DNA of 64,000 nt from Epichloe hybrida. Its lineage: Eukaryota; Ascomycota; Sordariomycetes; Hypocreales; Clavicipitaceae. The notes beneath the pieces were generated by a model. It saw only the letters and a program-made list of their open reading frames with translations. It was not told the origin of the DNA and did no database searches. Within the stretch, counting starts at the first letter, position 1; each line of letters begins with the position of its first letter. The position numbers were made by a program, and so were the translations under genes. The DNA lies in NCBI GenBank assembly GCA_019022495.1, contig JAFEKR010000003.1:2170001-2234000 (forward strand). Reading direction: 5' to 3'. This document shows, in pieces, positions 10,600-22,145 of the stretch.

Positions 10600-13500
10600 A
10601 TCTATAATAAAGCAAAATAATTTCCTCCTAGCAATAGAAGTAAAAATAAAGGAAAGTAAATTTATTATATTCATCGCTAAATACGTAACTGCCATACTCC
10701 TTAGATAATATTAATTAGAATTGTCATGTTAAATAACAAATTCTTAATTCCATAACCACTTATTCCTTTTTACTCTATATTCTTATCCCTTTTTTCTAAA
10801 TTATTCTTTTTCTTCCTTTACCTACTAAATTCCTTTGCTCTAATATCCTTTTTACCTTCTATAATTACGCTTAAGTTTTCCTTATTATTAAATAAAAACA
10901 CCCCTTTCTTTACATTCATTAAGTTAGTCTAGCAACCCCGCAAATTTATCTTCCTTAGTTACATTTTTGTTCGCTAGCTTATCTACCTATATATGTAGTG
11001 TTACTAGACGCAAAACTACTTAAGCTACTTTTAGCTTTAGTTCTAATTTTTTAGTTAGTCTCTGTCTCTTTATTAGCATTTCTAGCACTAGAGTGTTTAC
11101 ACACGCTTACTTATCTATTAATTTAACTTTATTAGCTAATCCTAGTGTTTGCAACTTTCCACGTAGTATTTCTAGTGCTAGAGTGTCCTTTTATACTTAC
11201 GCCCTAGCTAATTTAGTACGCTTATTTACTATTTCTAGCGCGGCTATTACAGACCACGGCTCTATAACACTTTTCTTTAGCATTCGTAGTTTAGATTCCA
11301 CTAGACTTAAGACTATTAAAATTAGTTTTATAGTAACTAATTTTACTATTTTTATATCTTCTTTAAGCTTCTTCTACTCTAGTAAGAGCCTATTAATAGA
11401 TATTACTTAAAGATTAATCCTATCCCACAGTTCCGTCACTATAGCTACTAACTTTACTATCTTTTTCTTATGCTCTTTTTTATTAATTATATCACGCTTT
11501 AGATTAATAACCTAATTATGAAATTCCTTTAATATTTTACCTAATTCCAAGCTTAGGATTCTTCCTTTTTAGTTCTTTAGTATCTCTAATACCTAGATGA
11601 ACTTTTTGGTTATTAATATTATATTCTCCTTTGCTACTTCCTCTAGTTCCACTACTTTAGTCTTATATTTATTAATATCTTTATTTACGTCTTTTGTAAG
11701 GTTTTCTACCGCTTCAAATTTAGTGTCTATCTTATTAATCTCATTAATTAAATTATTGATTTTGCTTATCTTATACTCCTTATTTCTTTCTTTATTCTGT
11801 TAGAATTTAGCTAATTTAATTATTACTAACATTCTCCTTGTCTTAATATAAAGCAGATCTATTCTTCTAATACTAGCGAGTCCTCCTATGATTATACTAT
11901 TCACCCCTCTATATTTATCTGCAAATCTTAAAGCTAGTAAGTCCGCTTATAGCAGAAGCAACGCTATACTATCGTAAGTAGTATATTAGCGGCTATGTTT
12001 AACTATAATACTATTATAATAAGCTACTACCACTGTTTTTACCTAATTCTTTGCTTATCTAGTTACTTTGCACTCTATTAGATTCACTGTTAATTAATAC
12101 GCTAGTTTCCTTACTTATTATACTACCTACTATTATGCGCTTAAAGTAGCCTATTATTTATTAAAAATAGTAAAGATCTAGATTATTATATTTTACTATA
12201 ACGTAAAGTAGGCGTCCCTTAAATCCACCTCTAATCTATTAGCTACTATAGTAGCACTATTTAAGGCAAATTCGTAAGCACAAGCCTATATTGTATAGCG
12301 GATATCCTATACGCTTGCCTTCTGGCCTACTATGGTATGCCTAAAGCTACTAAAGTTAATTAATTTAATATCTTTTCCTTTGTATTTAGTGTTAAATTCC
12401 TTTATTACTTTTTTACGCGCTACTAATCTAATCTTTAGCATTAGTAAGTGATTCTCTAATCTAGATCCTAGTTTTCTAAATCTAGTGAATAGTAATTAAA
12501 AATTAAGTTTTCTAATTTGCTTGTGCACCTATGATAGTATAATAAGGTATTTAGCGGGTATGTTATTAAGTTTGTCTTTAAATTTAGTCTTAAGTTCTTT
12601 TTCCTTGCCCTTAGACTCTATAAAGTCAGATTCTCTATTACTATTAGCTCTAGTTTTAGGTTTAGATCCTTTGTTATTATTACTATTAACTTCATATTTA
12701 GCATTCTTATTGCTTAATTAAGTAAGGTTAATTTTCTCTGTGTTATTACCACTCTTATTATTATCCTAGTGGTTAACTTTCTCTTTACTGCTATTATTTT
12801 CCTTAGTTATATAGATAAGTTTATTACTCTTTTAAGCTACTTTACTTAGAGCCTGCTATGCTTATTTCTAAATTTGTTCCTAATTATCTTCTAGTAGTTA
12901 CTATAATACCTAATTACTTTCTTATCTTTCTACCTCTAAATCTAGCGCTATAGCTAGGTAATCTTCGCTGCTATTGTTTTTTCTATCTATATCTTATAAT
13001 AGGGGCTCTGTTTTAGCTACCTTTTTAATAGTAATAGTAATAGCTTTAACATCTTCTATACTACCTATAGCTACCTATAATAGCTTATTTAATTTATCTT
13101 ATACTATTATTAAGCCTACTAGATACTATTATTAGCATAAAATCATGATTTGCTTTAGTAGATTTGTAAACTCTTAAAATTAGTGAAATTCTAGTACTAA
13201 CTTTAACGCATGGCGTAACCGCTTTAGTCCTTTAAAAACAACTGCTATACCTAATTCGTATAGAAGGTTATCTGCCTATTATTTATATGCTACCTTTTCT
13301 TTACGGGAAATAACTAAGTGTTATACTAAATCTATATGTACTAATTCTCTAACTATTTAATTTTAGCATATTAAAGCTAGGCACTGAATACATAAGTACA
13401 CTATATGTATTTACTTGTAAATCGTTTAGTTATGTATATCTAACTTATTATTAAATAGAATAAAGTCTAGTCTTCTACCTAGGTAATAGTGTAAGTTATA

Positions 13501-13700
13501 ATTAATTATATAAGCTTTATATTTAAGCTTAGAGGGAGCGTTTCTATATGTTATATAAAACCTCTTATAACTATTACACTTCTTTATCTCCTCTAGATAA
13601 CGCTCTTTTACTTCTAATAGCTTATAAAACTCTATTTTTCTTATATTACTAAATTCACGTACCTTAGTTACGCGGCGAAAGAAAGCTTTATAAGATTATA
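10600..13700 (-). pseudogene. Extra 3' reading frame of Gypsy element B, coiled-coil rich, unknown function
   Basis: On the minus strand, successive segments translate with few interruptions, nearly all at TAA/TAG where Gln is likely. From about 13690 the start region includes FFRRVTKVREFSN and LEVKERYLEEIKKC; near 12900 there is a Gln/Glu-rich stretch; near 12450 FRKLGSRLENHLLMLK and KEFNTKYKGKDIKLIN; near 12270 YEFALNSATIVANRLEVDL; and from 11900 to 11100 a long Lys/Glu/Ile/Leu coiled coil (KISKINNLINEINKIDTKF). About 1000 residues are implied. I recognise no family. Its position after the integrase-chromodomain region and inside the LTRs marks it as an element-borne third frame, unless it is a captured gene. 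Frame continuity between segments was checked only by eye. Confidence 0.6.
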
Positions 13701-13708
13701 TATGCTTA

Positions 13709-13890
13709 TACTAAATCCTACTACGCTAAGTTTATATAGGTATTAGGGTTATTATAAAATATAGAAAATATAATAATTTAAAGAATATAATTACGTAGGT
13801 ACTAAATCTAACTATACTAAGTTTATGTAGGTATTAGGGGTTATTATAAGGTATAAAGAATACAAGAGTTAAGAAAATATAACTGCGCGG
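13709..13890. repeat. Tandem repeat, two 91-bp units, inside Gypsy B
   Basis: The sequence CTAAGTTTAT(A/G)TAGGTATTAGG recurs at 13726 and 13817, with ACTAAATC before each copy. The copies differ mainly by G/A changes. It separates the pol end from the extra reading frame and may be part of an internal untranslated region. Confidence 0.65.
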
Positions 13891-14179
13891 TTATTAAATA
13901 GCTTTATAAGGTAATAGGAAATATTAATATTAAATGAAATTACGTGCGCGCGCACTGGATCTAGCTGCGCTAGGAATATGAAGGTATTATAAGATATTAT
14001 AGGATGTAGGTTAAGTAGGTTACCCTTAGCTAATGTAATAAATAATGTGTGTAGGAGGATGTGATAATTCTATGCTAACGCCTTGAATTCGCCCCTTATT
14101 ATTATACCTTTCCTCTAATATTATTATTTTATAGGAGGTTTAAGGCCTTTCTTTGCATACTCCCTTGCCTAATTAATCG

Positions 14180-17100
14180 GGTTCTTCTTAAGATAATCCT
14201 TTACTATCTCCGCTGTATTAATCCTTATTTTGTCTTCTATAATCTATTAGTTATCCTTAGTAGCGTAGCCCTTCTATCTAATAAGGAATTTAATTCTTAA
14301 TATTTTGGTTTGCTTAAAAATCTTAATCTAATAGCTATAAATTCTCTTGATTTCCTAATGGTCTGCTTCCTGTAAATTATTAAATATAATTAGTGAAGGA
14401 GCTGCCTTTTCTCTCTTAAATAGGTCTTTTCCTTAGGCTAGCTTCTAAATTTACATAGCTAATACTACTAGATACACACGCGAATTTAGAGGGAAATCTA
14501 ATTAATATACTAAGGGATTCACTTTTTCTAATACCTTATATAGCCCTGCCCTTTATAAGGACTATTTCTTCTTTAGTTTACTAGGTAATTCATATCCCTT
14601 ATATAGTTATAGATATACTATATCTCCTTTGTTAATATTGACTAGTTTATGGCAATTATTATATCGAATTTTAGCAAGCGTGGCTGCCATTATAATCACT
14701 AATTAGGCCTCATGCTAGTATAATTTTCATAGTACCGCAATATTATTTGTGTTAGATCTAGTGTTAGTTACATTATTTAGAGAGAGTAAATTAACAATAC
14801 TTAGCGGATAGAAACTATATAGTAGCTTATTAGGAGCCTACCCTATGCCTGTAACTATAGTGTTATTTAGCTAATACTATAGTGCTAGTAGTAACAATGT
14901 CTATGTCATATCTAAGTTTATTACTATATAATATTATATTATAATTATTACCATCTGATTTTTCCTTTCCATAGTTCTATCTATCTAAGAGTAATATGCT
15001 ATGCCTATAAGGAGTTTAACTCCTATATGCCTAAATATCTCCCTCTATATATTAGATATAAACTTTAGGTCTCTATCACTAATAATTTATCTTAGTAATC
15101 CCTAGTCTATAATATATAAGGCATGGAGAAGTAGTTTTGCCTAAATTTCCGCTAGATATATAGTATGCCCTAGTATTAAAAGAGTTCTCTTACTAAATAG
15201 ATAATTTACTAGGCATAGTGAATTATATGTAGCATACCCCTCTATTTACTATATAGTGTTTATGGCTAACACTTCTAGTATATTTGTTATAAAATTAAGT
15301 AAAATTATATAAAAAGGTGTTAGCTTTAACTATAATAGTTATAACTCCCTAGGCGGTTTTAACTAATTAATAGCGTTTTCCTAACACACTATATAATAGG
15401 TAATATACTTACGAATTTACTAGCTTATACGTAGAAAATAGACTAATTATAACTTTGCTACTATTCTAGCGATTCCAAAATAGTGTCGGTTATTGTGTAC
15501 TAGATACAAGATAGATTTAACCTTAGTTATTAGAATATAGAGCTAGAAAAATCCATCCCTACTATAGTAGTATAGCAGACTATTTTCACGTAAATCCTAT
15601 CTATATAAAGGAATTCTTAGTTTAACTCTAGTATCCCTTACTGCTTACCTTTCCTAATAGGCTTTTATAGCTAAGATAATTTAGCTAAATTTTTAGTCTA
15701 GCTAGTATCCTAATATAATTCTAGCCTTAAGTTCGTCATCTATAATTACTGTTACAATGTATTCCTTACTTGCGAAATGCGCACTTACCTCTAATTCATT
15801 ATATTAACTCTTCTACGCTATCTCTCTATAGGTTACCTCTACTAGTAGCCTAGAAAGCGTATCTAGGACAATATTTAACGTTCCTAGCATATGCGTTACC
15901 CTAAGATTAAATTATAATAAATAATTCGCGACTTTTACTAGTTTTAGATTAGCCTTATCTAGATCTATTGTTAATAGCAAGGTATGTTTAATAATGCCCT
16001 TGGCTAGAGAATGGTTAGTTAATATATTAACTACTACACTATTAGATTAAACTATTTTTCGGAGTTTTCTAACGCTCTATGTAATTACAGCTATCTCTGC
16101 TTCTATTAAACCATACCGTTTCTTAGTATGCAATATTGCCCTAGAGAGGAATAAGATTAGCCAAATCCTATTATTCTTAATATCTTTCCTAGGGATACTT
16201 TAACTATCCTATTTGTCTTATAATTAGAAGGTATATAGGCTAAATCCTTCCTTATATGCATTAATTTTGAGGAAAAGCGGTTTCTTTAGGTTATAGTGCT
16301 ATAATATCTATTTCTCGCTTAGGAACGCTTTAATATCTTCGAAAGCCTTTTTCTTGTTTACTCTTAGTAAAAACGTCTTCTATTATGTCTTTTGTTTCTG
16401 TACTAGTTTTGAAATACTAGTGATTTTCTTATTCTTTTTACAGAACTCTCTTAATAGTGTAGTCTTTTGCTCCTATAACAGTCGAATTCGTATATTAAAC
16501 CATAGGATCCTATTATGAAGGAATCTAGCTATCCTAATAAAGGTTTTAAGGCTTAATAGATTGCTCAGGAAAATCATTTTTTAAAATACTTTAAGTCTAT
16601 TATTAGTATTAGTAATTCTATTACTATTAATAACGAAACCTAGTAACTGGATGGCGGGGTAGCCAATGAACGATTTCTTTGCTATAATTATTATCCTATT
16701 TTCTTCGAGGATCTTAAGCATAATGCTAAGATAATTCAAATGATCCTTAATGTTATCCGAAAAAATAATAATGTTATTAATGTAAACTCAAACGAAATGC
16801 TTATACTTTTAGAAAAGTTAGTCTATGAACCTTTAGGCAAAAGCGGGGGAATTTTTAAATCCTATTAGTGCCACATTTAACACCTTAAGGCCTTGATTTG
16901 ATATGACCACTATGCGGGCTTAATAGTCCCTCCTAATTAGCAACTAATGGAAAAATCCCGTTCTATCAAAAAGTAAGAAAACCTTCTTACCACGTGTGTC
17001 ATTTATGATATTGCTTTAGTCTAGTAAAGGGTATATATCTAGTATTACTACATTATTAAGCGGCCTTATATTAATTACTACCTTTCCTTTCTTTTCCTAG

Positions 17101-17300
17101 CTAGTTTCACGCCACACTATAAACACTAGGCACGCTATAGCCGCTGGTTTATCTAAATATAATATCTTGCCCTTTAAGTATAATTTGTTATATACTTTGT
17201 TAAGTTTACTCGTGTCCTAGCCCCCTAATTAGTAAGGTCTAATTAGCCTTATTTAATATTACTATCCCTTAACAAGGTTGATTCTCATTTTCTAGTCCTT
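14180..17300 (-). pseudogene. Gypsy B pol remnant (RT, integrase, chromodomain)
   Basis: Minus-strand translation near 17070-16650 shows Gypsy RT order: a VINIRPLNNVV segment, DTRGKKVF, the FKNSPAFA turn, KYKHFV.VYINNIIIFSDN (YxDD-type box with Asp codons changed to Asn), and IKDHLNYL. Near 14330-14180 a chromodomain reads FLIR.KGY followed by a KDYLKKNP tail. Between them I expect RNase H and integrase but did not resolve the catalytic residues. Stops follow the RIP pattern. Confidence 0.85.
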
Positions 17301-17879
17301 AGGCATAGGCATAATGCCTCTATCTTGATAAATATCGTATTTATCTGTTAATTTAATAAACTTACTTGCTATGTCCTAGTTAATATTAGTAACTCGTACT
17401 CCGAAGTAATTAATAACATACAGGATCTTCTCTAGGCATGAGATTCTATAAGATAGTACTCCTACGTTAACCTTTTTTAGATTAAACTTATTATTTCCTT
17501 TATTTAACTTATTCTCCTTCTTATTCTCTTCTCCTATAGTCTCTGTAATATCCTTACTAAAATAGGCATAATATATAAAAGGATTATTAACTAGATAATT
17601 AGCGTCAACCTTGCTTGCCACTACTAGACATGCAACCTTCTAATATTTGCTAATAGTAATAGTTTTATCCGTTAGGTTATACGCCACTATCTGTTTCTAG
17701 CCGGATCTGGTGATTAATGCATTAGGAAAAAACTTCAAACATAATTATGCGTAGTACACGCTTGTCTCTTAGTTCTCCTATGCCTCCTTCTAACTAACTA
17801 CTATAGTTAACTATATCTTTAGTGGAATTATTACTATATAAGCTATAATAACCTATTAGTATAAAACTTTACTTATTAG

Positions 17880-20100
17880 TTAGAATATTTCTGCTTCCAC
17901 CGTTATATTATAAACCAACCTAAAAACTACTTTAGGATATATAAAATTAATTTTTACTCTATACTTATAGAGAAAGTTTATTTTAAGTAGTAGTTTAGGG
18001 CCTAGATTTAGCATTACATCTGCTATAACTATAAAATATCTAGTGATTTCTGTTCCACATGCCACTCCTAGGAGATAAAAATTAAATATAGCTGTTTTAG
18101 TAATAAAAAAGGAAGATTACACTCTAGATACTAGCTTTAGTTCCTATATTCTCTATTTTATATTTAACCTGTTTTACTATAACCACGCCTTATCCACCAA
18201 TATTAACAATATCCTAGTATTAAGGCAGATTTAATAATTCTTACCTTTATTATTGAATTTTAAAGGAATTTTCAAATATATATTTACTCTCTTCCTATTA
18301 TATTTAACCTCCTAAGGTCTTACAACAGCTTTAATCACTTGTCTAGGCATAAGTCGTTTTGGTTTAACTACTTCCGTTTTAGTAATTACTATATCCGCTT
18401 CTTTACTACTATTTTCCGCAAAATAAGTTTTAATAAAGTTAAATTCCTATATTCCAGATTTATTATTCTCCTTATTAGAGACCTCTCCTTCCTTAGCTAT
18501 ATAGTAACTACATTCCTAGAGATAGGTTTTATGCTATTATACATCAGAATTATCATTATATACTATAATATAAGCATACTCCTTTTCCTTAGTAAGTGGT
18601 TTTTCCTAGTGTTAATAATACCTAGGTTACCATTAGCCTCTAGTACCCGAAGGTCCTTAGCTTTAAGAATATTATTCTTCTAGTTAATTTTATACCCTTT
18701 CTTACTAGCTTTAGTTAAAACCAGGTCACTCCCCTTAATTCTCTTAAGTTTTATTCCACTAAGGCCTCTAGTTTCGCCCTTTAGCAAGTTAATTTCACTA
18801 ATATAGCCTAGGTTAGAAAAATCCTAAGGATCCTCGCTAGTTCCTATTATCCTATTAGTATTATAAATTTCTAGGCTAGAATCACATATTCATTAGCCTA
18901 TTCTAGTTAGCTTACATCTTATTTTTATTATCTTCTAACTTACTATTAGATTTATCTATGTTAAAATAGACTTTAAGCTTTCCTTTACTCTTTTCGCCTT
19001 TTCCTTATCCTTCACTACGCAGGTGATTACGTAGGTCACGTCTCTTATTATTTACTATAGTAACATATGCTAATCTTATATCCTTATAAGTTAGCATTAG
19101 ACACATCTATTATAATCCTAGATAGAGCTTAAGGCGTAAACATATTAGGAGCTAATAGTTAGTTATTTTACCATTAGCTCTTACATATTAGAAAATTTTT
19201 AATATAAATTCACAAAAAGATACTTCATTAAGGATATCTTCTTTAGTGTACTTTACCTTATTAAGCCATGCTATCATATCCTATACTTAAATACTAAATT
19301 CCTTCTATACCATAGTAAATACTAATAATATATTATTAAATATAGTAGCTTATTTATTTATATTAAGATATTATCTATACCATACTATTATGTCTCCTTA
19401 GAATAGCATCTAGATCTTCTTTTAGATAATATCTCATCGGCTAAGGTTAGTATAATGCAAGTGGTCTTCAATAGCCTAGACCTATAATTTAACATCATAA
19501 AAGATAGTCTGTTTCCTATCGTAAGTAATAAGGTTAGTACTAGCTTCTTCTAGTTTATTACAAGGCTCGAAATATCCTATATCCGTGATTTTCCATATTA
19601 AATCCGCATTTTATTCCATTACCTCTGTTTATTAATTATACTAGTCTCGATCTAACGCTAGATCCGCTCTTCCTTAATAACTAGGATTAATATACTATCC
19701 CTAGTCTGGTTAATATAGGGTTAGCTATAGCGGATTATACGGATTTAACTACTACTATTAGATTCCTAGCTAGTATAGTAGTATTATTAGTTACGCCACT
19801 AGTCTAGACTAAGTATCTAAGTAACTATTATATTAACCCTAGTCGCTTAGTAAATATACTATCCTCTACGTGGGATTCTACGCTAATAGTGTTAAACCTA
19901 CTAAGGTAGCAGCACTTTACAAACCTCTGATTTCAGATATTAATCTTAACACTAGACAGTCTATTCCATCTACCACCTAGCTTAACATAGCTTATTGCAT
20001 AGCCTATTACTACTCTATCATTCCCTATAAAAGCCATGTGGTGTTATATTTATTTACCCTAGCGTGTGTTTCTCCTAGTTCTAACACGTTTCCTAAAGGT
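17880..20100 (-). pseudogene. Gypsy B gag/protease region remnant
   Basis: By position this 5' part of the minus-strand element should encode Gag and the protease-linked segment. A Gln-to-stop interrupted frame reads through about 18560-18250 with basic stretches such as KPKRLMPRQVIK and YNRKRVNIYLKIP. I could not identify a zinc knuckle or the protease Asp motif with confidence. Confidence 0.45.
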
Positions 20101-20148
20101 TCTAGCTATAAATCCTATGGATTTAGCTTACTTAGAGGGCTAGGGGGT

Positions 20149-20300
20149 TCTATGCTTAGTCTAGCAGTGTTATTTTTAGGGTAGTTTATAATCCCCTTTC
20201 CTTTATTAATTTTACCTATCTCTATTATACTTAGACTAGTGGTGTTGTTTTTAGGGTAGTTTATAATCCCCTTTCCTTTATTAATTTTACCTATCTCTAT
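20149..20300. repeat. Tandem duplication, 75-bp period, in Gypsy B leader
   Basis: CTTAG(T/A)CTAG(C/T) begins copies at 20155 and 20230; each runs through TTTTTAGGGTAGTTTATAAT and TTTACCTATCTCTAT. The second copy is followed by different sequence. It lies between the 5' LTR and the presumed gag, so it is likely leader duplication. Confidence 0.75.
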
Positions 20301-20808
20301 GCTCCTTTTAGTTTTAGTTATAGTGTTACTATTAGTAATACTAGTAATGCTTTTAGATTATTACCCTAAAGCTTTGCTTCCTTCTAATTTAGTAGAATTA
20401 TTAAGGAATCCTTTAGATTTAGCCTTAGAGATATAGTTCCTAACTTAATTCTAAATAATACGTATAGTTTATATATTAATTGGATTCTAGTGGATAGGTA
20501 GCTCCTAAGATATTAGCTATTCTTATCTCCTTATAATTCCGTTATTGAATTCATAGTGTGCAAGTTTGTATAAGTCCTTCTGATTACTAATCCTAATAAG
20601 TTTTTATTTTTAATATTTAAAATCCGGATTTATATTATCAAAAGTCTAGAACTAATAAACAAGGCGTAATTCGCTCTTAGTAACTAGGAAAGTGTTAAAA
20701 GTGTTTAGTTCTCTATATTAACGCCGTAGATAATTAGTTTTAGACATATAGGTATTATATCCGGGTTACTAGAGATATGTAACAAAAGAATCTCTAATTA
20801 CTACTACT

Positions 20809-21015
20809 TATTACATGCTAGCTTTGCATATTATTAGGTCAAATCCGTCAGAGGGGCTAATGGATTCGTAGGTTTGTAAGTCATGCTAAGTTCACTTATA
20901 AAAGCTACTCTTAGGGGCAGGTTCAGATGTTAGAAGTAAGTTAATTCCTCTACCTATGATGCTAAACTCGTTCTTATCCTTCTTGTTAGTGGCTGAGCAG
21001 TTTCGCTACGTAACA
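20809..21015 (-). repeat. Right (5') LTR of Gypsy element B
   Basis: 207 bp, followed by the target duplication GTAGC at 21016..21020. Its first 90 bases carry more TA dinucleotides than the left copy; its end (GTTTCGCTACGTAACA) is unmutated. Confidence 0.92.
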
Positions 21016-21836
21016 GTAGCGTTATATCTTTACCCTTAATTTACTATTATTAGCCTCTTATAAGGTTCTCTTATTATAGAGGGCTTTCAGAGGGTATTAG
21101 GAGATAGCTCTGTGGTTTCTCTAGTAAAGGAGAATTATTATTCTCCTTAAGAGAGTAGTAATTATTATCTGTTTCTAAGGTATTTAATTAGCTTTCCACA
21201 AAACAAACCTTCTTCTTCTCTATGTGTAAATAAGAATTCTCTTATACTATAGGCAGGATATTAATAATACGTCGTCCCTTATTAGCAAAAGAGAGATTAA
21301 TTAGATCCATAATATAAATAACTTTATTATCCTTAAATTTAGTATAGGCAGGCATATCTTTTTTATTAAAACAAACATCCCTTACACAAATAATCCTCTA
21401 ATCTTTAGGGATCTAAACCTTATAAAGATAACATTTAGGGCTATCTATGCCTACAAGTTAACCCTTCTTAGCTCTTAGTGCTATCTTCTAGGATTAAACA
21501 CGCTGTTTATCAGGAATTTATACGTACGTAATACATCCCTATGTTCGTAAATTACGAATTAAGGCTATATTATTAAGTCTAAGTGTTTTAAACAAGGCTT
21601 ATTAAGGAGATTAATTGTTCTTATTACCGTAAGTAGGTAATAGATTAGTGATTTTGGCTGCGTGCTTTATAGCGTATAGCCATAGAAGTTCTAGTAATTT
21701 AGCTTTAATTATCAAGGCTCTTGCTATCTCTATAAGAGTTTAACTAGCGCGTTTAATAATACCTTAATAGGTAGGAACATATGGTGCGCCAGTCTAAAGG
21801 ATAATTCCTTCCTTCTAATAATAGGCTTTAAACTTC

Positions 21837-22145
21837 TGTTGGAACAAAGGTGATATCAATCGCGCGTCGCAGCCGCAATTACCTGGCAGAAGCTCAGGCC
21901 GCGCGCGGACCCCACACGTAACCTATAACCCGGCACGTTAATTAGCTAGGAAATATAGGGACACAAACGCGTAACCCCTTTTCCCTTTATGTATTATAAC
22001 TTCTAGCTTTTTACCTCTCTTTTCCTAGAACTTAATCAATCATAACAACAGACAACGCAGCCTAGAATAGATAATCGATGACGATACTATTCTTCGGGCT
22101 TACGACTGTATTACACATTGAATTCAATACCCTGTGAATCCAACA
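21837..22145 (+). mobile_element. Solo LTR of the Copia C family
   Basis: 309 bp with terminal TGTTGGAA / TTCCAACA-type ends (here TGTTGGAACAAAGG ... GAATCCAACA) and a perfect 5-bp duplication ACTTC at 21832..21836 and 22146..22150. It matches the LTRs of element C (30384..30690 and 43885..44181) in reverse orientation relative to them. Most of it is GC-rich and nearly free of RIP, unlike the surrounding Copia A. No internal sequence remains, so it is a solo LTR left by LTR-LTR recombination. Confidence 0.9.

Larger units (their letters stand above)
10326..21015 (-). mobile_element. Ty3/Gypsy chromodomain retrotransposon B, inserted in Copia A
   Basis: Two 207-bp direct repeats (10326..10532 and 20809..21015) start TGTTACG (RIP form TATTACA) and end GTAACA (RIP form ATAATA). 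The 5-bp duplication GTAGC lies at 10321..10325 and 21016..21020. Minus-strand remnants include reverse transcriptase at about 16650-17070 and an integrase-linked chromodomain near 14180-14330. At 10.69 kb it is long for a Gypsy element, because more than 3 kb lies between the chromodomain and the 3' LTR (see the extra frame at about 10600-13700). Heavily RIP-mutated. Confidence 0.92.

Noticed and set aside
11093..12721. Plus-strand frames in the AT-rich island
   Set aside because: They are antisense to the RIP-mutated minus-strand frame; Gln-to-stop changes do not interrupt the antisense strand.
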